A DNA stretch of 64,000 nt from Pseudomonas sp. 102515 (lineage in GTDB: Bacteria; Pseudomonadota; Gammaproteobacteria; Pseudomonadales; Pseudomonadaceae). A program made the translations under genes and the position numbers. Below are positions 48,456 through 57,032 of the stretch, piece by piece; position 1 is the stretch's first letter, and each line of letters opens with the position of its first letter. The stretch is from the NCBI RefSeq assembly GCF_031085165.1, contig NZ_JAVHTY010000004.1, positions 62,001 to 126,000 of the forward strand, in the 5' to 3' direction. The notes under the pieces are model-generated. The model was not told the DNA's origin and did not search any database. It saw only the letters and a program-made list of their open reading frames with translations.

Positions 48456-49666
48456 GTCGCCCCGTCTATATCTGCGACGCCATTCGGACCCCCATCGGCC
48501 GGCTCAACGGCGGTCTCTCGGCGGTACGTGCCGATGACCTGGCGGCCATTCCGCTCAAGGCGCTGCAGGAGCGCAATCCCCAGGTGGACTGGACGGCGGT
48601 GGACGAGGTGTTCATGGGCTGTGCCAACCAGGCCGGCGAAGACAACCGCAACGTGGCGCGCATGGCGGTCTTGCTGTCGGGACTACCGGAAACGGTGCCG
48701 GGCGTGACCCTCAATCGCCTCTGCGCCTCGGGCATGGAGGCGGTGGGCCAGGCCTATCGCGCCATCGCCCTGGGTGAGATGGACCTGGTGATCGCCGCCG
48801 GGGTGGAATCCATGACCCGTGCGCCCTATGTCATGGGCAAGGCCGACAGTGCCTTCGGGCGCGGCCAGAAACTGGAAGACACCACCCTGGGCTGGCGCTT
48901 TGTCAATCCGGCGCTGAAAGAGACCTATGGCGTCGACAGCATGCCGGTCACCGGTGACAACGTCGCCGCCGACTATGGCGTCAGCCGCGCCGACCAGGAT
49001 GCCTTCGGCCTGCGCAGCCAGCAGCGTGCCGCCGCGGCCCAGGAGTCCGGCTACTACGCCGAGGAAATCGTTCCGGTAATCATCAAGGGCAAGAAGGGTG
49101 ACCTGGTGGTGGCGCAGGACGAGCATCCGCGTCCGGACACCACCGCCGAAGGCCTGGCCAAGCTCAAGCCGGTCAACGGCCCGGATAAGACCGTGACCGC
49201 CGGCAACGCCTCGGGGCTCAACGATGGTGCTTCGGCCATCATCCTGGCCTCGGCGGACGCCGTCAGGAAACACGGCCTGACGCCGCGTGCCAAGGTGCTG
49301 GGCATGGCCAGTGGCGGGGTGGCGCCGCGCATCATGGGCGTCGGTCCGACCCCGGCGGTGCGCAAGCTGCTGCGGCAACTGGACCTGTCCATCGAGGCCT
49401 TCGACGTCATCGAGCTCAACGAGGCCTTCGCCGCCCAGGGCATCGCCGTCCTGCGCGAGCTGGGCGTGGCCGACGACAGCCCCAAGGTCAATCCCAATGG
49501 CGGCGCCATCGCCCTGGGTCATCCCCTGGGCATGAGCGGCAACCGCCTGGTGCTCACCGCGGTGCACCACCTGGAAAAGACTGGCGGCCGCCTGGGGCTC
49601 GCCACCCTGTGCGTGGGCGTCGGCCAGGGGTTGGCGCTGGCGGTGGAGCGGGTGGAGTCGATCTAG
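48452..49666 (+). CDS. pcaF: 3-oxoadipyl-CoA thiolase
   Basis: A 404-residue thiolase that splits 3-oxoadipyl-CoA into succinyl-CoA and acetyl-CoA. The nucleophile is C91 in NRLCASGMEA. The C-terminal catalytic histidine lies in NGGAIALGHPLGMSG and the second cysteine in LATLCVGVGQGLA. Its N-terminus VYICDAIRTPIGRLNGGLS and the FAAQGIAVLRELG stretch are typical of PcaF. It overlaps pcaJ; a 200-base gap with a REP-like hairpin separates it from pcaT. Confidence 0.96.
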   Translation: MSRPVYICDAIRTPIGRLNGGLSAVRADDLAAIPLKALQERNPQVDWTAVDEVFMGCANQAGEDNRNVARMAVLLSGLPETVPGVTLNRLCASGMEAVGQAYRAIALGEMDLVIAAGVESMTRAPYVMGKADSAFGRGQKLEDTTLGWRFVNPALKETYGVDSMPVTGDNVAADYGVSRADQDAFGLRSQQRAAAAQESGYYAEEIVPVIIKGKKGDLVVAQDEHPRPDTTAEGLAKLKPVNGPDKTVTAGNASGLNDGASAIILASADAVRKHGLTPRAKVLGMASGGVAPRIMGVGPTPAVRKLLRQLDLSIEAFDVIELNEAFAAQGIAVLRELGVADDSPKVNPNGGAIALGHPLGMSGNRLVLTAVHHLEKTGGRLGLATLCVGVGQGLALAVERVESI

Positions 49667-49700
49667 GTTTTTTGTGTGGTGGTTTCATCGCGGCCATGGG

Positions 49701-49727
49701 CCGCTCCTACGACACCTGTAGGAGCGG
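49701..49727. repeat. REP-like hairpin between pcaF and pcaT
   Basis: Perfect 10-bp arms CCGCTCCTAC and GTAGGAGCGG with a 7-base loop. The GTAGGAGCGG core is a common extragenic palindrome in Pseudomonas. It has no T-run. The gap otherwise holds only the pcaT leader with AAGGATCT as ribosome site. Confidence 0.75.
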
Positions 49728-49866
49728 TCGCTTCAGCGGACTACCCAGACCTCCTCGACACCTAGCCTCTATCCATGCCCACACCTCCTGTAACCGCGTG
49801 TGTCTCTCCGGGTCCGATGGCGGTAGGCTGTCCTCCGTCCATCCATACCTATAATTAAGGATCTCC

Positions 49867-51159
49867 ATGAGCACTCACCCGCATTACAGCTTCGAGGAGC
49901 GCAAGAAGCGCATCTTCGCCATCGTCGGCGCCTCGTCCGGCAACCTGGTGGAATGGTTCGACTTCTACGTCTACGCCTTCTGCTCCATCTACTTCGCCGC
50001 CGCCTTCTTCCCGAAGAGCGATCCCACCGTGCAGCTGCTGAGCACCGCCGGCGTCTTCGCCGCGGGCTTCCTGATGCGGCCCCTCGGCGGCTGGATCTTC
50101 GGGCGCGTCGCCGACAAGTATGGCCGGCGCACCTCCATGGTCATCTCCATCCTGATGATGGGCGCCGGCTCCCTGGCCATCGCCTGCCTGCCCACCTATG
50201 CCAGCATCGGCGTCGCGGCACCGGCCCTGCTGCTGCTCGCGCGCCTGTTGCAAGGCATCTCGGTGGGCGGTGAATACGGCACCACGGCCACCTACATGAG
50301 CGAGGTGGCCCTGCGTGGACAACGCGGCTTCTTCGCCTCCTTCCAGTACGTCACCCTGATCGGCGGCCAGTTGCTGGCGGTGCTGGTGGTGGTGATCCTG
50401 CAGCAGGTGCTCAGCGACGCCGACCTGCGCGCCTGGGGCTGGCGGATTCCCTTCCTGGTCGGCGCCGCCGCGGCGGTGATCTCGCTGTTCCTGCGTCGCT
50501 CGCTGGAAGAGACCACCACCGCCGAGACCCGCGCCAACAAGGAAGCCGGCACCTTGAGCGGCCTGTTCAAGCATCACAAGGCGGCCTTCTTCACCGTGCT
50601 CGGCTACACCGCCGGCGGCTCGCTGATCTTCTATACCTTCACCACCTACATGCAGAAGTACCTGGTCAACACCAGCGGCATGGACGCCAAGACCGCCAGC
50701 GCCGTGATGACCTGCGCCCTGCTGGTGTTCATGCTCATGCAGCCGCTGTTCGGCATGCTCTCCGACCGCATCGGCCGCCGCGCCTCCATGCTGCTGTTCG
50801 GCGGCCTGGGCACGGTCTGCACCTGGCCGATCCTCACCGCGCTGGCCAGCGTCCAGAGTCCCTTCGTGGCCTTCCTGCTGATCTGCCTGGCCATGGCCAT
50901 CATCAGCCTCTACACCTCCATCAGCGGGCTGGTGAAGGCGGAGATGTTCCCGCCGGAAGTGCGCGCCCTGGGCGTGGGCCTGTCCTATGCGGTGGCCAAT
51001 GCCATCTTTGGCGGCTCGGCGGAATTCGTCGCCCTGAGCTTCAAGACCCAGGGGCATGAAGAGGTCTTCTACATCTACGTCTCGGTGATGCTGGCGGTGG
51101 CCTTCCTGGTCAGCCTGCGGCTGCCGCGGCAAGCCACCTACCTGCACCACGACCACTAG
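49867..51159 (+). CDS. pcaT: Dicarboxylate MFS transporter PcaT (KgtP-like)
   Basis: A 430-residue metabolite:proton symporter with 12 helices. It carries [17 protein letters not shown] at the first helix, [14 protein letters not shown] at loop 2-3, [20 protein letters not shown], and [20 protein letters not shown], the alpha-ketoglutarate permease pattern. Position in the pca operon identifies it as PcaT, which in P. putida transports beta-ketoadipate and adipate-type acids. A palindromic repeat element follows before pcaB. Confidence 0.9.
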   Translation: MSTHPHYSFEERKKRIFAIVGASSGNLVEWFDFYVYAFCSIYFAAAFFPKSDPTVQLLSTAGVFAAGFLMRPLGGWIFGRVADKYGRRTSMVISILMMGAGSLAIACLPTYASIGVAAPALLLLARLLQGISVGGEYGTTATYMSEVALRGQRGFFASFQYVTLIGGQLLAVLVVVILQQVLSDADLRAWGWRIPFLVGAAAAVISLFLRRSLEETTTAETRANKEAGTLSGLFKHHKAAFFTVLGYTAGGSLIFYTFTTYMQKYLVNTSGMDAKTASAVMTCALLVFMLMQPLFGMLSDRIGRRASMLLFGGLGTVCTWPILTALASVQSPFVAFLLICLAMAIISLYTSISGLVKAEMFPPEVRALGVGLSYAVANAIFGGSAEFVALSFKTQGHEEVFYIYVSVMLAVAFLVSLRLPRQATYLHHDH

Positions 51160-51160
51160 G

Positions 51161-51308
51161 AGCAACTGATAGACCTGCTGCGCGTCCGCCATGGGCGCGC
51201 GTGCAGTGCTCGGAACCCTCAGGTACCACTTGTGCACTCGTGCGCGAGCCCGGTCCGATTCCCGCGCGCACCCACCTGACAACCGCTCGCTACGTTTTAT
51301 TAGCCGCC
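51161..51308 (-). repeat. MITE-like palindromic element, long form (copy B2)
   Basis: The reverse complement of this segment matches copy B1 (19621-19779) closely: GTAGCGAGCGGTTGTCAGG, AATCGGACCGGGCTCGCGCA, TTCCGAGCACTGCACGCGC and GGCGGACGCGCAG are shared. The end distal to pcaB is eroded. It fills the pcaT-pcaB gap, so pcaBDC transcription must read through it or start within it. Confidence 0.7.
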
Positions 51309-51326
51309 CCCACTCGAGGAGTCCCC

Positions 51327-52703
51327 ATGTCCAACCTGCTGTTCGACGCCTACTTCACCCAGGCCGCCATGCGCGCGGTGTTCTGTGACCAGGGGCGACT
51401 GCAGGGCATGCTGGACTTCGAGGCGGCCCTGGCGCGCGCCGAGGCGGCGGTGGGGGTGATCCCCCAGACGGCGGTAGCGCCCATCGCCGCCGCCTGCCGT
51501 GCCGAGCGCTATGACGCGGCCGAGCTGGCCCAGGCCGTGGTCAGCGCCGGCAATTCCGCCATTCCACTGGTCAAGGCCCTGGGCCGGCAGATCGCCGCCC
51601 AGGACCCCGAGGCCGAGCGCCATGTGCATCGCGGCGCCACCAGCCAGGACGCCATGGACAGCGGTCTGGTCTTGCAGGTTCGCCAGGCGCTGGACCTCCT
51701 GGACGTCGACCTGGCGCAACTGGCCGAGGCCCTGGCCACCCAGGCCGAGCGCCATGCCGATACCGTGCTGGCCGGCCGCACCTGGCTGCAACATGCGACA
51801 CCGGTGACCCTCGGCATGAAGCTGGCCGGAGTGCTGGGCGCCATCACCCGGCACCGCCAGCGCCTGGCCGAATTGCGGCCACGGGTGCTGGTGCTGCAAT
51901 TCGGCGGCGCCTCGGGCAGCCTGGCCGCCCTGGGCGCTGACGCCCTGCCGGTGGCCGAGGCCCTGGCCCGGGAACTGGAGCTGAGCCTGCCGGAGCAACC
52001 CTGGCACACCCAGCGCGATCGCCTGGTCGAGGTCGGCGCCTGGCTTGGCCTGGTGGCCGGCAGCCTGGGCAAGCTGGGGCGGGACCTGTCACTGCTGATG
52101 CAGACCGAAGCCGCCGAGGTCTTCGAGCCCTCGGCGCCGGGCAAGGGGGGCTCTTCCACCATGCCGCACAAACGCAATCCGGTGGGCGCGGCGGTGCTGA
52201 TCGCCGCCGCCACCCGCGCGCCGGGCTTGGTCAGCACCCTGTTTTCCGCCATGCCCCAGGAGCACGAGCGCAGCCTGGGCCTCTGGCATGCCGAGTGGGA
52301 AACCCTGCCGGAGCTGTTCTGCCTGGTCTCCGGTGCCCTGCAGCAGGCCCAGGCCATCGTCGCCGGGCTGGAGGTCGATGCCGCGCGCATGCAGGCCAAT
52401 CTGGAATTGACCCACGGCCTGGTGCTGGCCGAGGCGGTCAGCATCGCCCTGGCCGGCCGCCTGGGGCGCGAGGCCGCCCATCACCTGGTGGAGCGGAGCT
52501 GCAAGCGCGCCGTCCAGGAGGGGCGCCACCTGCGGCAGGTGCTGGGCGATACACCCGAGGTCACCGCCGAACTCTCCAGCGCCGAGCTGGATCGACTGCT
52601 GGACCCCGCCCATTACCAGGGCCTGGCCCGCGCCTGGGTAACCCGCGCCCTGGCCGAACACCGCACCCTGCTTTCCCGTTCCCAAGACAAGAGGACTGCC
52701 TGA
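51327..52703 (+). CDS. pcaB: 3-carboxy-cis,cis-muconate cycloisomerase
   Basis: A 458-residue fumarase/argininosuccinate lyase superfamily enzyme that lactonises 3-carboxy-cis,cis-muconate. It shows HRGATSQDAMDSGLVLQ near 101-117, GRTWLQHATPVTLGMKL, and the superfamily signature GKGGSSTMPHKRNPVGA near 270-286. ATG 51327 is chosen; an in-frame extension upstream runs into the repeat element. Its stop overlaps pcaD by one base. Confidence 0.95.
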   Translation: MSNLLFDAYFTQAAMRAVFCDQGRLQGMLDFEAALARAEAAVGVIPQTAVAPIAAACRAERYDAAELAQAVVSAGNSAIPLVKALGRQIAAQDPEAERHVHRGATSQDAMDSGLVLQVRQALDLLDVDLAQLAEALATQAERHADTVLAGRTWLQHATPVTLGMKLAGVLGAITRHRQRLAELRPRVLVLQFGGASGSLAALGADALPVAEALARELELSLPEQPWHTQRDRLVEVGAWLGLVAGSLGKLGRDLSLLMQTEAAEVFEPSAPGKGGSSTMPHKRNPVGAAVLIAAATRAPGLVSTLFSAMPQEHERSLGLWHAEWETLPELFCLVSGALQQAQAIVAGLEVDAARMQANLELTHGLVLAEAVSIALAGRLGREAAHHLVERSCKRAVQEGRHLRQVLGDTPEVTAELSSAELDRLLDPAHYQGLARAWVTRALAEHRTLLSRSQDKRTA

Positions 52704-53491
52704 TGACCCGCGTGCGTCTCGCCGATGGCGACCTGAACTACCGGCTGGAGGGCCCCGAGGGCGCTCCGGTGCTGATCCTGTCCAATTCCCTGGGCACCCA
52801 CCTCGGCATGTGGGACGACCAGGCGGCGGCCTTCAGCGAGCGCTTTCGCCTGCTGCGCTACGACACCCGCGGTCATGGCACCTCTCTGGTGACGCCCGGC
52901 CCCTATCGCATGGACGGGAATGGCCGCGACGTCCTGGCCCTGGCCGACGCCCTGGGCATCGACCAATTCGCCTTCTGTGGCCTGTCCATGGGCGGCTCCA
53001 TCGGCCAGTGGCTGGGCATCAATGCCCCCGAGCGGGTCACCCGCCTGGTGTTGTGCAACACCGCGGCCAAGATCGGCACTCCGGAAGTCTGGAACACCCG
53101 CATCCAGACCGTCGATGCCGGTGGCGAGCAGGCCATGCGCGACCTGCGCGACGCCTCCATTGGTCGCTGGTTCACCCCTGACTTCGCCAGCGCCGAGCCG
53201 GACAAGGTCGACCGCATCGTCGCCATGCTCGCCGGCACCTCGCCCCAGGGCTACGCCGCCAATTGCGCGGCGGTGCGCGACGCCGACTTCCGCGAGGTGC
53301 TGGACGCCATCCGCGCGCCGACACTGATCGTCGCCGGCAGCCACGACGCCGTGACCACCCCCGCGGACGGACGCTTCCTGCAGGAACGCATCCCCGGCGC
53401 CGAGTACGTCGAGTTTCCCGCCGCCCACCTGTCCAACGTGCAGATGGGCACTGCCTTTACCCAGCGCGTGCTGGCCTTTCTCAGCGCCTGA
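52703..53491 (+). CDS. pcaD: 3-oxoadipate enol-lactonase
   Basis: A 262-residue alpha/beta hydrolase that opens 3-oxoadipate enol-lactone. The nucleophile is S95 in GLSMGG. The oxyanion region is ILSNSLGTHLGMWDDQ, the acid Asp lies in AGSHDAVTTPADG, and the His in EFPAAHLSNVQ. ATG 52703 shares one base with the pcaB stop. It precedes pcaC by 11 bases. Confidence 0.96.
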   Translation: MTRVRLADGDLNYRLEGPEGAPVLILSNSLGTHLGMWDDQAAAFSERFRLLRYDTRGHGTSLVTPGPYRMDGNGRDVLALADALGIDQFAFCGLSMGGSIGQWLGINAPERVTRLVLCNTAAKIGTPEVWNTRIQTVDAGGEQAMRDLRDASIGRWFTPDFASAEPDKVDRIVAMLAGTSPQGYAANCAAVRDADFREVLDAIRAPTLIVAGSHDAVTTPADGRFLQERIPGAEYVEFPAAHLSNVQMGTAFTQRVLAFLSA

Positions 53492-53502
53492 AGGAGTCGA
53501 TC

Positions 53503-53898
53503 TTGGACGAAAGAGAACGTTACGAAGCCGGCATGCAGGTCCGCCGCGCGGTGCTGGGCGATGCCCACGTCGATCGCAGCCTGGAAAAGCTGACCCCCTT
53601 CAACGAAGAATTCCAGGAGATGATCACCCGCCACGCCTGGGGCGACATCTGGACCCGCCCCGGTCTGCCACGGCACACCCGCAGCCTGATCACCATCGCC
53701 ATGCTGATCGGCATGAATCGCGAAGGCGAACTGCGCCTGCACCTGCGCGCGGCGCGCAGCAACGGGGTGACGCGGGAGGAGATCAAGGAGCTGATCATGC
53801 AGAGCGCCATCTACTGCGGTATCCCGGCGGCCAATGCCACCTTCCATCTGGCGGAGGCGGTGTGGGATGAGTTGGGGGTGGAGTCGTTGGAGGGGTGA
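53503..53898 (+). CDS. pcaC: 4-carboxymuconolactone decarboxylase (TTG start)
   Basis: A 131-residue CMD-family decarboxylase that converts 4-carboxymuconolactone to 3-oxoadipate enol-lactone. The start is TTG 53503, giving MDERERYEAGMQVRRAVLG, the normal PcaC N-terminus, with AAGGAG at 53491-53496 as the ribosome site. Conserved parts include TRHAWGDIWTRPGL, ELRLHLRAARSNGVTREEI and AIYCGIPAANATF. It is the last pca gene; a long repeat-filled gap follows. No pcaGH or pcaHG dioxygenase genes are in the window. Confidence 0.95.
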   Translation: MDERERYEAGMQVRRAVLGDAHVDRSLEKLTPFNEEFQEMITRHAWGDIWTRPGLPRHTRSLITIAMLIGMNREGELRLHLRAARSNGVTREEIKELIMQSAIYCGIPAANATFHLAEAVWDELGVESLEG

Positions 53899-54014
53899 GT
53901 TTTCTCCCTTCGCCCCTTGGATGACGCCCGCCGGGTTGGATTTGGTGGGCGTTGTTGGTTTTGGGGAGGACGTAGGTTGGGTTGAGCGTTAGCGAAGTCC
54001 AACGCTTGTGCTAT

Positions 54015-54180
54015 TGGGTGCCAGGGCTGGTTATCGAGCGCTTTGGAGGTTTTTGTTTCGCCCACCCGGGCGAAATACTTTTTGCAGTCGCCAAAAAAGT
54101 AACCAAAAACGCTGTCCCCACGTTTCGGCCCTACGCTGCGCTCTGGGTGCCCTCGCTCCGGCGCCGTGGCGGGGGCACGG
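54015..54180 (+). repeat. R3 repeat, left arm
   Basis: Contains TTTGTTTCGCCCACCCGGG, a GTCGCCAAAAAAGTAACC block and a GGCCCTACGCTGCGCTC block. Matches the reverse complement of 54535-54703 with scattered differences. Confidence 0.7.
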
Positions 54181-54310
54181 CACGAAGGGGCGTCCTGCCC
54201 CTCGCGCCTTGCTCGGCGTCCTGCCTCGCAACCCCCCGCCACGACACCGGAACTCGGCCTCACTGACGGGGACGGGGCGCAAGTCTGAGGCTGCGGTATT
54301 CACAGTGATT

Positions 54311-54396
54311 TGTAGCGTGGAAAACCGCGCAGCGTTTTCCACGGGCGGATACCGACGCTATCAGTGGACAAAGCTCCGCCGTTGTCCACGCTACGG
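54311..54396. repeat. R4 hairpin pair at the centre of the palindrome
   Basis: GTAGCGTGGAAAAC (54312) pairs with GTTTTCCACG, and GTGGACAA with TTGTCCACGCTAC, giving two hairpins whose outer ends also pair (GTAGCGTGGA with TCCACGCTAC). A relative, GTAGCGTGGAAAACGGCGCAG, occurs at about 62969. Confidence 0.65.
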
Positions 54397-54534
54397 ACGG
54401 TTATAGCTCTTCAACCAACACTTTCAGGCTGGCGAATCGCCTCGTTCAGGAGGGCGAACGCCAGCGTCGTGGAGTGGGTCGAGCCGCATGGATGCGGCGA
54501 GAGGCCTAACGGGCCATGGACGGCCCGTGTAGGC

Positions 54535-54703
54535 CGACCCCGGAACGGCGCTGGCGTGAGCGGACCCGGAGCGCAGCGGAGGGCCGGATGGTCGGGGCAA
54601 GCGGTTTTGGTTACTTTTGCCGCGACTGGCAAAAGTGACTCGCCCAGGTGGGCGAAACAAGAACCTCCAACAGACCTTGATAAGCAGCTAGGGCACCAGC
54701 AGG
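54535..54703 (-). repeat. R3 repeat, right arm
   Basis: Inverted copy of 54015-54180, with GGTTACTTTTGCCGCGACTGG and CAGGTGGGCGAAACAAG as landmarks. Confidence 0.7.
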
Positions 54704-54818
54704 TAAAGTCAGGTATCGAGGGCTGACCCGTGATGTTGGGCTTCGCTGACGCTCAACCCAACCTACGAAAGCCAGAAGCCGAACGCCGCCCCGGCCCAGG
54801 CCAGGGGCTACGCGCCTC

Positions 54819-56225
54819 TTACTTCGCCACTACCCGCGTAATCCGATCCCCCTCGGCATCATCCTGGCCCTTGGCCTTGTTGACCGCGTAGACCACGCCC
54901 TTGGCGTCCACCACCGCATGGTTGGGGTAGGTGCCCAGCTCCAGGTTGGCCTTGAGGGTGCCGTCCGGGTCGACCACGGTCAGGGTGCCGGCGCCGCGGT
55001 TGGTGACGTAGGCCAGGCGCTTGACCGGGTCGAAGGCCACGTTCAGTGCCCCGGCACCGGTGGTGACGTTGTGCAGGGTCTTGCCGCTCTTGGCGTCGAC
55101 GATCAGCAGGTTGTCGCTGCCCTGGGCGGTGATGAACAGGCGATCGGTCTGGGGATCGTGGGCCACGCCCATGGGGGTCTTGGCGCCCTGGATCGGGAAG
55201 ACCTTCTCGACGGTCTCGGTCTTGGCGTCGATCACCGCGGCTTCGTTGGTCTTCAGGCTGACGGCGTAGAGCTTGTGCACTGCCGGGTCCAGATGCATGC
55301 CGACCACGGCGAACTGCTCGCCGCGTACGCCCGACTCGATGGCGATGCGCTTGCGCAGGGCCGGGGTCTTGGCGTCGAAGCTGATGATGTCCGGGGTCAT
55401 GGCCGCCGAGGCGAAGGCGCGGTCGAGTGTCTCGTCGACCACCACGGTGTGGGCATGGGGCACGAGGCCGGGCGCGAATTGCTTGACCAGGCCCAGGTCG
55501 CTCTGGCGATAGACCGCCACGGTGTTCTGCCGGGTGTTGGTGGTCCAGACGGTGCCGTTGCGATCGTCCACGCCCACGCCGTAGACGGCGTAGACACCGG
55601 CGTCCGCGCCGGGGGCGGCGGCCGGGGTGATCTGGCGTTCGATGGCCAGGTCCTTGGGGTCGAGCTTGAGCAGTTGCGAGACCTTGACCGGCGGGCGGCC
55701 CACGGCCGAGGTGACGAAGAGGGCGCCGGTCTTGGCGCTGCTGTCCACCTGGTAGAGGCCGGGGACCAGTTTGACCGCGGTGAGGCTATAGGCGTCGGCG
55801 CCGGATAGCGGCACCACCGGCGAGACCTTGAGCGGGAAGACCGCGGCGCCCGAAGGCTGGGCGGTGCTGATGACGATGGGGTGCTGGCCGGGGGCGGCGT
55901 CTTCGGGGATGCGCAGGGTCGCCTTGAAGTTGCCCTGGGCGTCGGCCACGTAGGCGGCATCGGGGTTGAGCGCCACGCCGCCGCGGGACAGGGTGATCTG
56001 CTGACCGGGGGTGAAGCCGCGGCCGTCCAGTGCGACCTCGCTGCCGGCCAGGATCGCGGTGCCGGTGACGGGGCTGGCCTTGATCTCGCCGTGGTAGTCC
56101 GGATCGGGGGCTTCGAAGCTGGAGCGCGCCTGGGCGGTTTGCCCGCCCAGCGCCAGCAGGGTGGCCAGCAGGGTGACGGAAAAGACGCGCTGGCCCTTGG
56201 CCGAAGACGCTGGAGCGATGTTCAT
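54819..56225 (-). CDS. YncE-like periplasmic beta-propeller protein
   Basis: A 468-residue secreted protein with a signal peptide ending near residue 34 (TAQA-R). Residues about 45-135 form an Ig-like/IPT-type domain (ILAGSEVALDGRGFTPGQQ). From about residue 150 come seven-bladed propeller repeats of the YVTN type (LYAVSLKTNEAAVIDAKT; LFITAQGSDNLLIVDAKSG; LAYVTNRGAGTLTVVDPDG). E. coli YncE has a similar propeller and is iron-regulated with unknown role. A binding or surface role is inferred. AAGGAA is the ribosome site. Confidence 0.82.
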   Translation of the reverse strand: MNIAPASSAKGQRVFSVTLLATLLALGGQTAQARSSFEAPDPDYHGEIKASPVTGTAILAGSEVALDGRGFTPGQQITLSRGGVALNPDAAYVADAQGNFKATLRIPEDAAPGQHPIVISTAQPSGAAVFPLKVSPVVPLSGADAYSLTAVKLVPGLYQVDSSAKTGALFVTSAVGRPPVKVSQLLKLDPKDLAIERQITPAAAPGADAGVYAVYGVGVDDRNGTVWTTNTRQNTVAVYRQSDLGLVKQFAPGLVPHAHTVVVDETLDRAFASAAMTPDIISFDAKTPALRKRIAIESGVRGEQFAVVGMHLDPAVHKLYAVSLKTNEAAVIDAKTETVEKVFPIQGAKTPMGVAHDPQTDRLFITAQGSDNLLIVDAKSGKTLHNVTTGAGALNVAFDPVKRLAYVTNRGAGTLTVVDPDGTLKANLELGTYPNHAVVDAKGVVYAVNKAKGQDDAEGDRITRVVAK

Positions 56226-56344
56226 CAGGGATTCCTTGTAACGGCGATCAAGATACCCGCGCCAGAGCGCCGGGCAGCGGAGGCCCTCCTGGGCTAGGCC
56301 ATGTTAAGACGAAAGCGAAATACTTGCATTTAGATTTGCAGGTT

Positions 56345-56869
56345 TTACAGGTGCTCGGCGTCCGCGGTATCGAGAGTGCGCTGCATCAGGCAGGCGCCGG
56401 CGCCATAGCCGACCAGCTTGGCCTCGAGCGCGGCGTCGGCCGGGACCGGGTGATAGTGGTGGCGTTGCCAGTAGCCGATGGCGTTGGACAGCGATACCAG
56501 TCGACCCTGGCGCAGGCGGGCGCGCCGGGCCTGGCCCTTGGCGTGGCGATAGAGCCGCCCGGCCACGCCCTGGCCCTGGACGTCGGGGTGCACGGCGCAG
56601 TCGTGCAGGAACCAGGTCGAGGCCTCGCCCGGCAGTTGCTCCAGCCGGGCGCCCAGCACCGGTGGCAGGCCGTCGTCCCAGGGATAGGCGATCAGATAGC
56701 CCTGCAATCGCGCCTCGGCGTCCAGGGCCGCCCAGCAGTGTTCCGGGGCGAGCTCCAGGCGATTGGCGTAGAAGGCGTGGTCTTCGAGCAGGTCGGCGGG
56801 GTAGTTGGCCGCCTGGATGGCGAGGACGGCCGGGATATCGGCGGGGCGCAGCGGGCGTATCGAGGGCAT
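56345..56869 (-). CDS. GNAT-family N-acetyltransferase
   Basis: A 174-residue acetyltransferase. It starts IRPLRPADIPAVLAIQAANYP and carries the acetyl-CoA binding region LHDCAVHPDVQGQGVAGRLYRHA (motif A, V-x-x-x-x-Q-x-x-G-x-A) near residues 88-110, then VSLSNAIGYWQRHHY in motif B. The substrate is unknown. It lies between the YncE-like gene and pqqE on the same strand, separated from pqqE by a terminator-like hairpin. Confidence 0.88.
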   Translation of the reverse strand: MPSIRPLRPADIPAVLAIQAANYPADLLEDHAFYANRLELAPEHCWAALDAEARLQGYLIAYPWDDGLPPVLGARLEQLPGEASTWFLHDCAVHPDVQGQGVAGRLYRHAKGQARRARLRQGRLVSLSNAIGYWQRHHYHPVPADAALEAKLVGYGAGACLMQRTLDTADAEHL

Positions 56870-56888
56870 GACGAGGCGGGGAAAAGGT

Positions 56889-56920
56889 CCGGCCGGGCAG
56901 TATGGTCACTGCCCGGCCGG
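56889..56920 (-). terminator. Terminator-like hairpin after pqqE
   Basis: Perfect 12-bp GC-rich arms CCGGCCGGGCAG and CTGCCCGGCCGG with an 8-base loop, followed on the minus strand by ACCTTTTCCCC. It lies 113 bases past the pqqE stop and 20 bases before the GNAT start, so it probably ends the pqq transcript. Confidence 0.65.
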
Positions 56921-57032
56921 GAGGCAAACGCCTCGGAGCCGTGGGTGGTGAGTCCCGTCGACTAGCCTGCGCCTTGGCACGAGGGGCCGGATTCCGCCGG
57001 CGACCTCGGCGTGCCTGGCGCCGCCTAAGGCG

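Larger units (their letters stand above)
53970..54768. repeat. Nested 800-bp inverted repeat after pcaC
   Basis: The outer arms are single R1 half-units: GTAGGTTGGGTTGAGCG (from 53971) and CGCTCAACCCAACCTAC (to about 54766). Inside them lie arms of about 165 bases (54015-54180 and 54535-54703), sharing TTGTTTCGCCCACC, GGGCGA, AAGTAACCAAAA, and CCGCTGCGCTC-type blocks in opposite orientation. The centre is a compact hairpin pair at 54311-54395. No convincing gene is present in this 920-base gap (53899-54818). Confidence 0.75.

Noticed and set aside
54311-54396. Repeated palindromes that could be mistaken for a CRISPR array
   Set aside because: No regular direct repeats with unique spacers and no cas genes nearby.
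53982-54726. Open frames of 70-130 codons in the gap after pcaC
   Set aside because: They run through inverted repeats that are present in both orientations, so the reading frames are by-products of the repeats.
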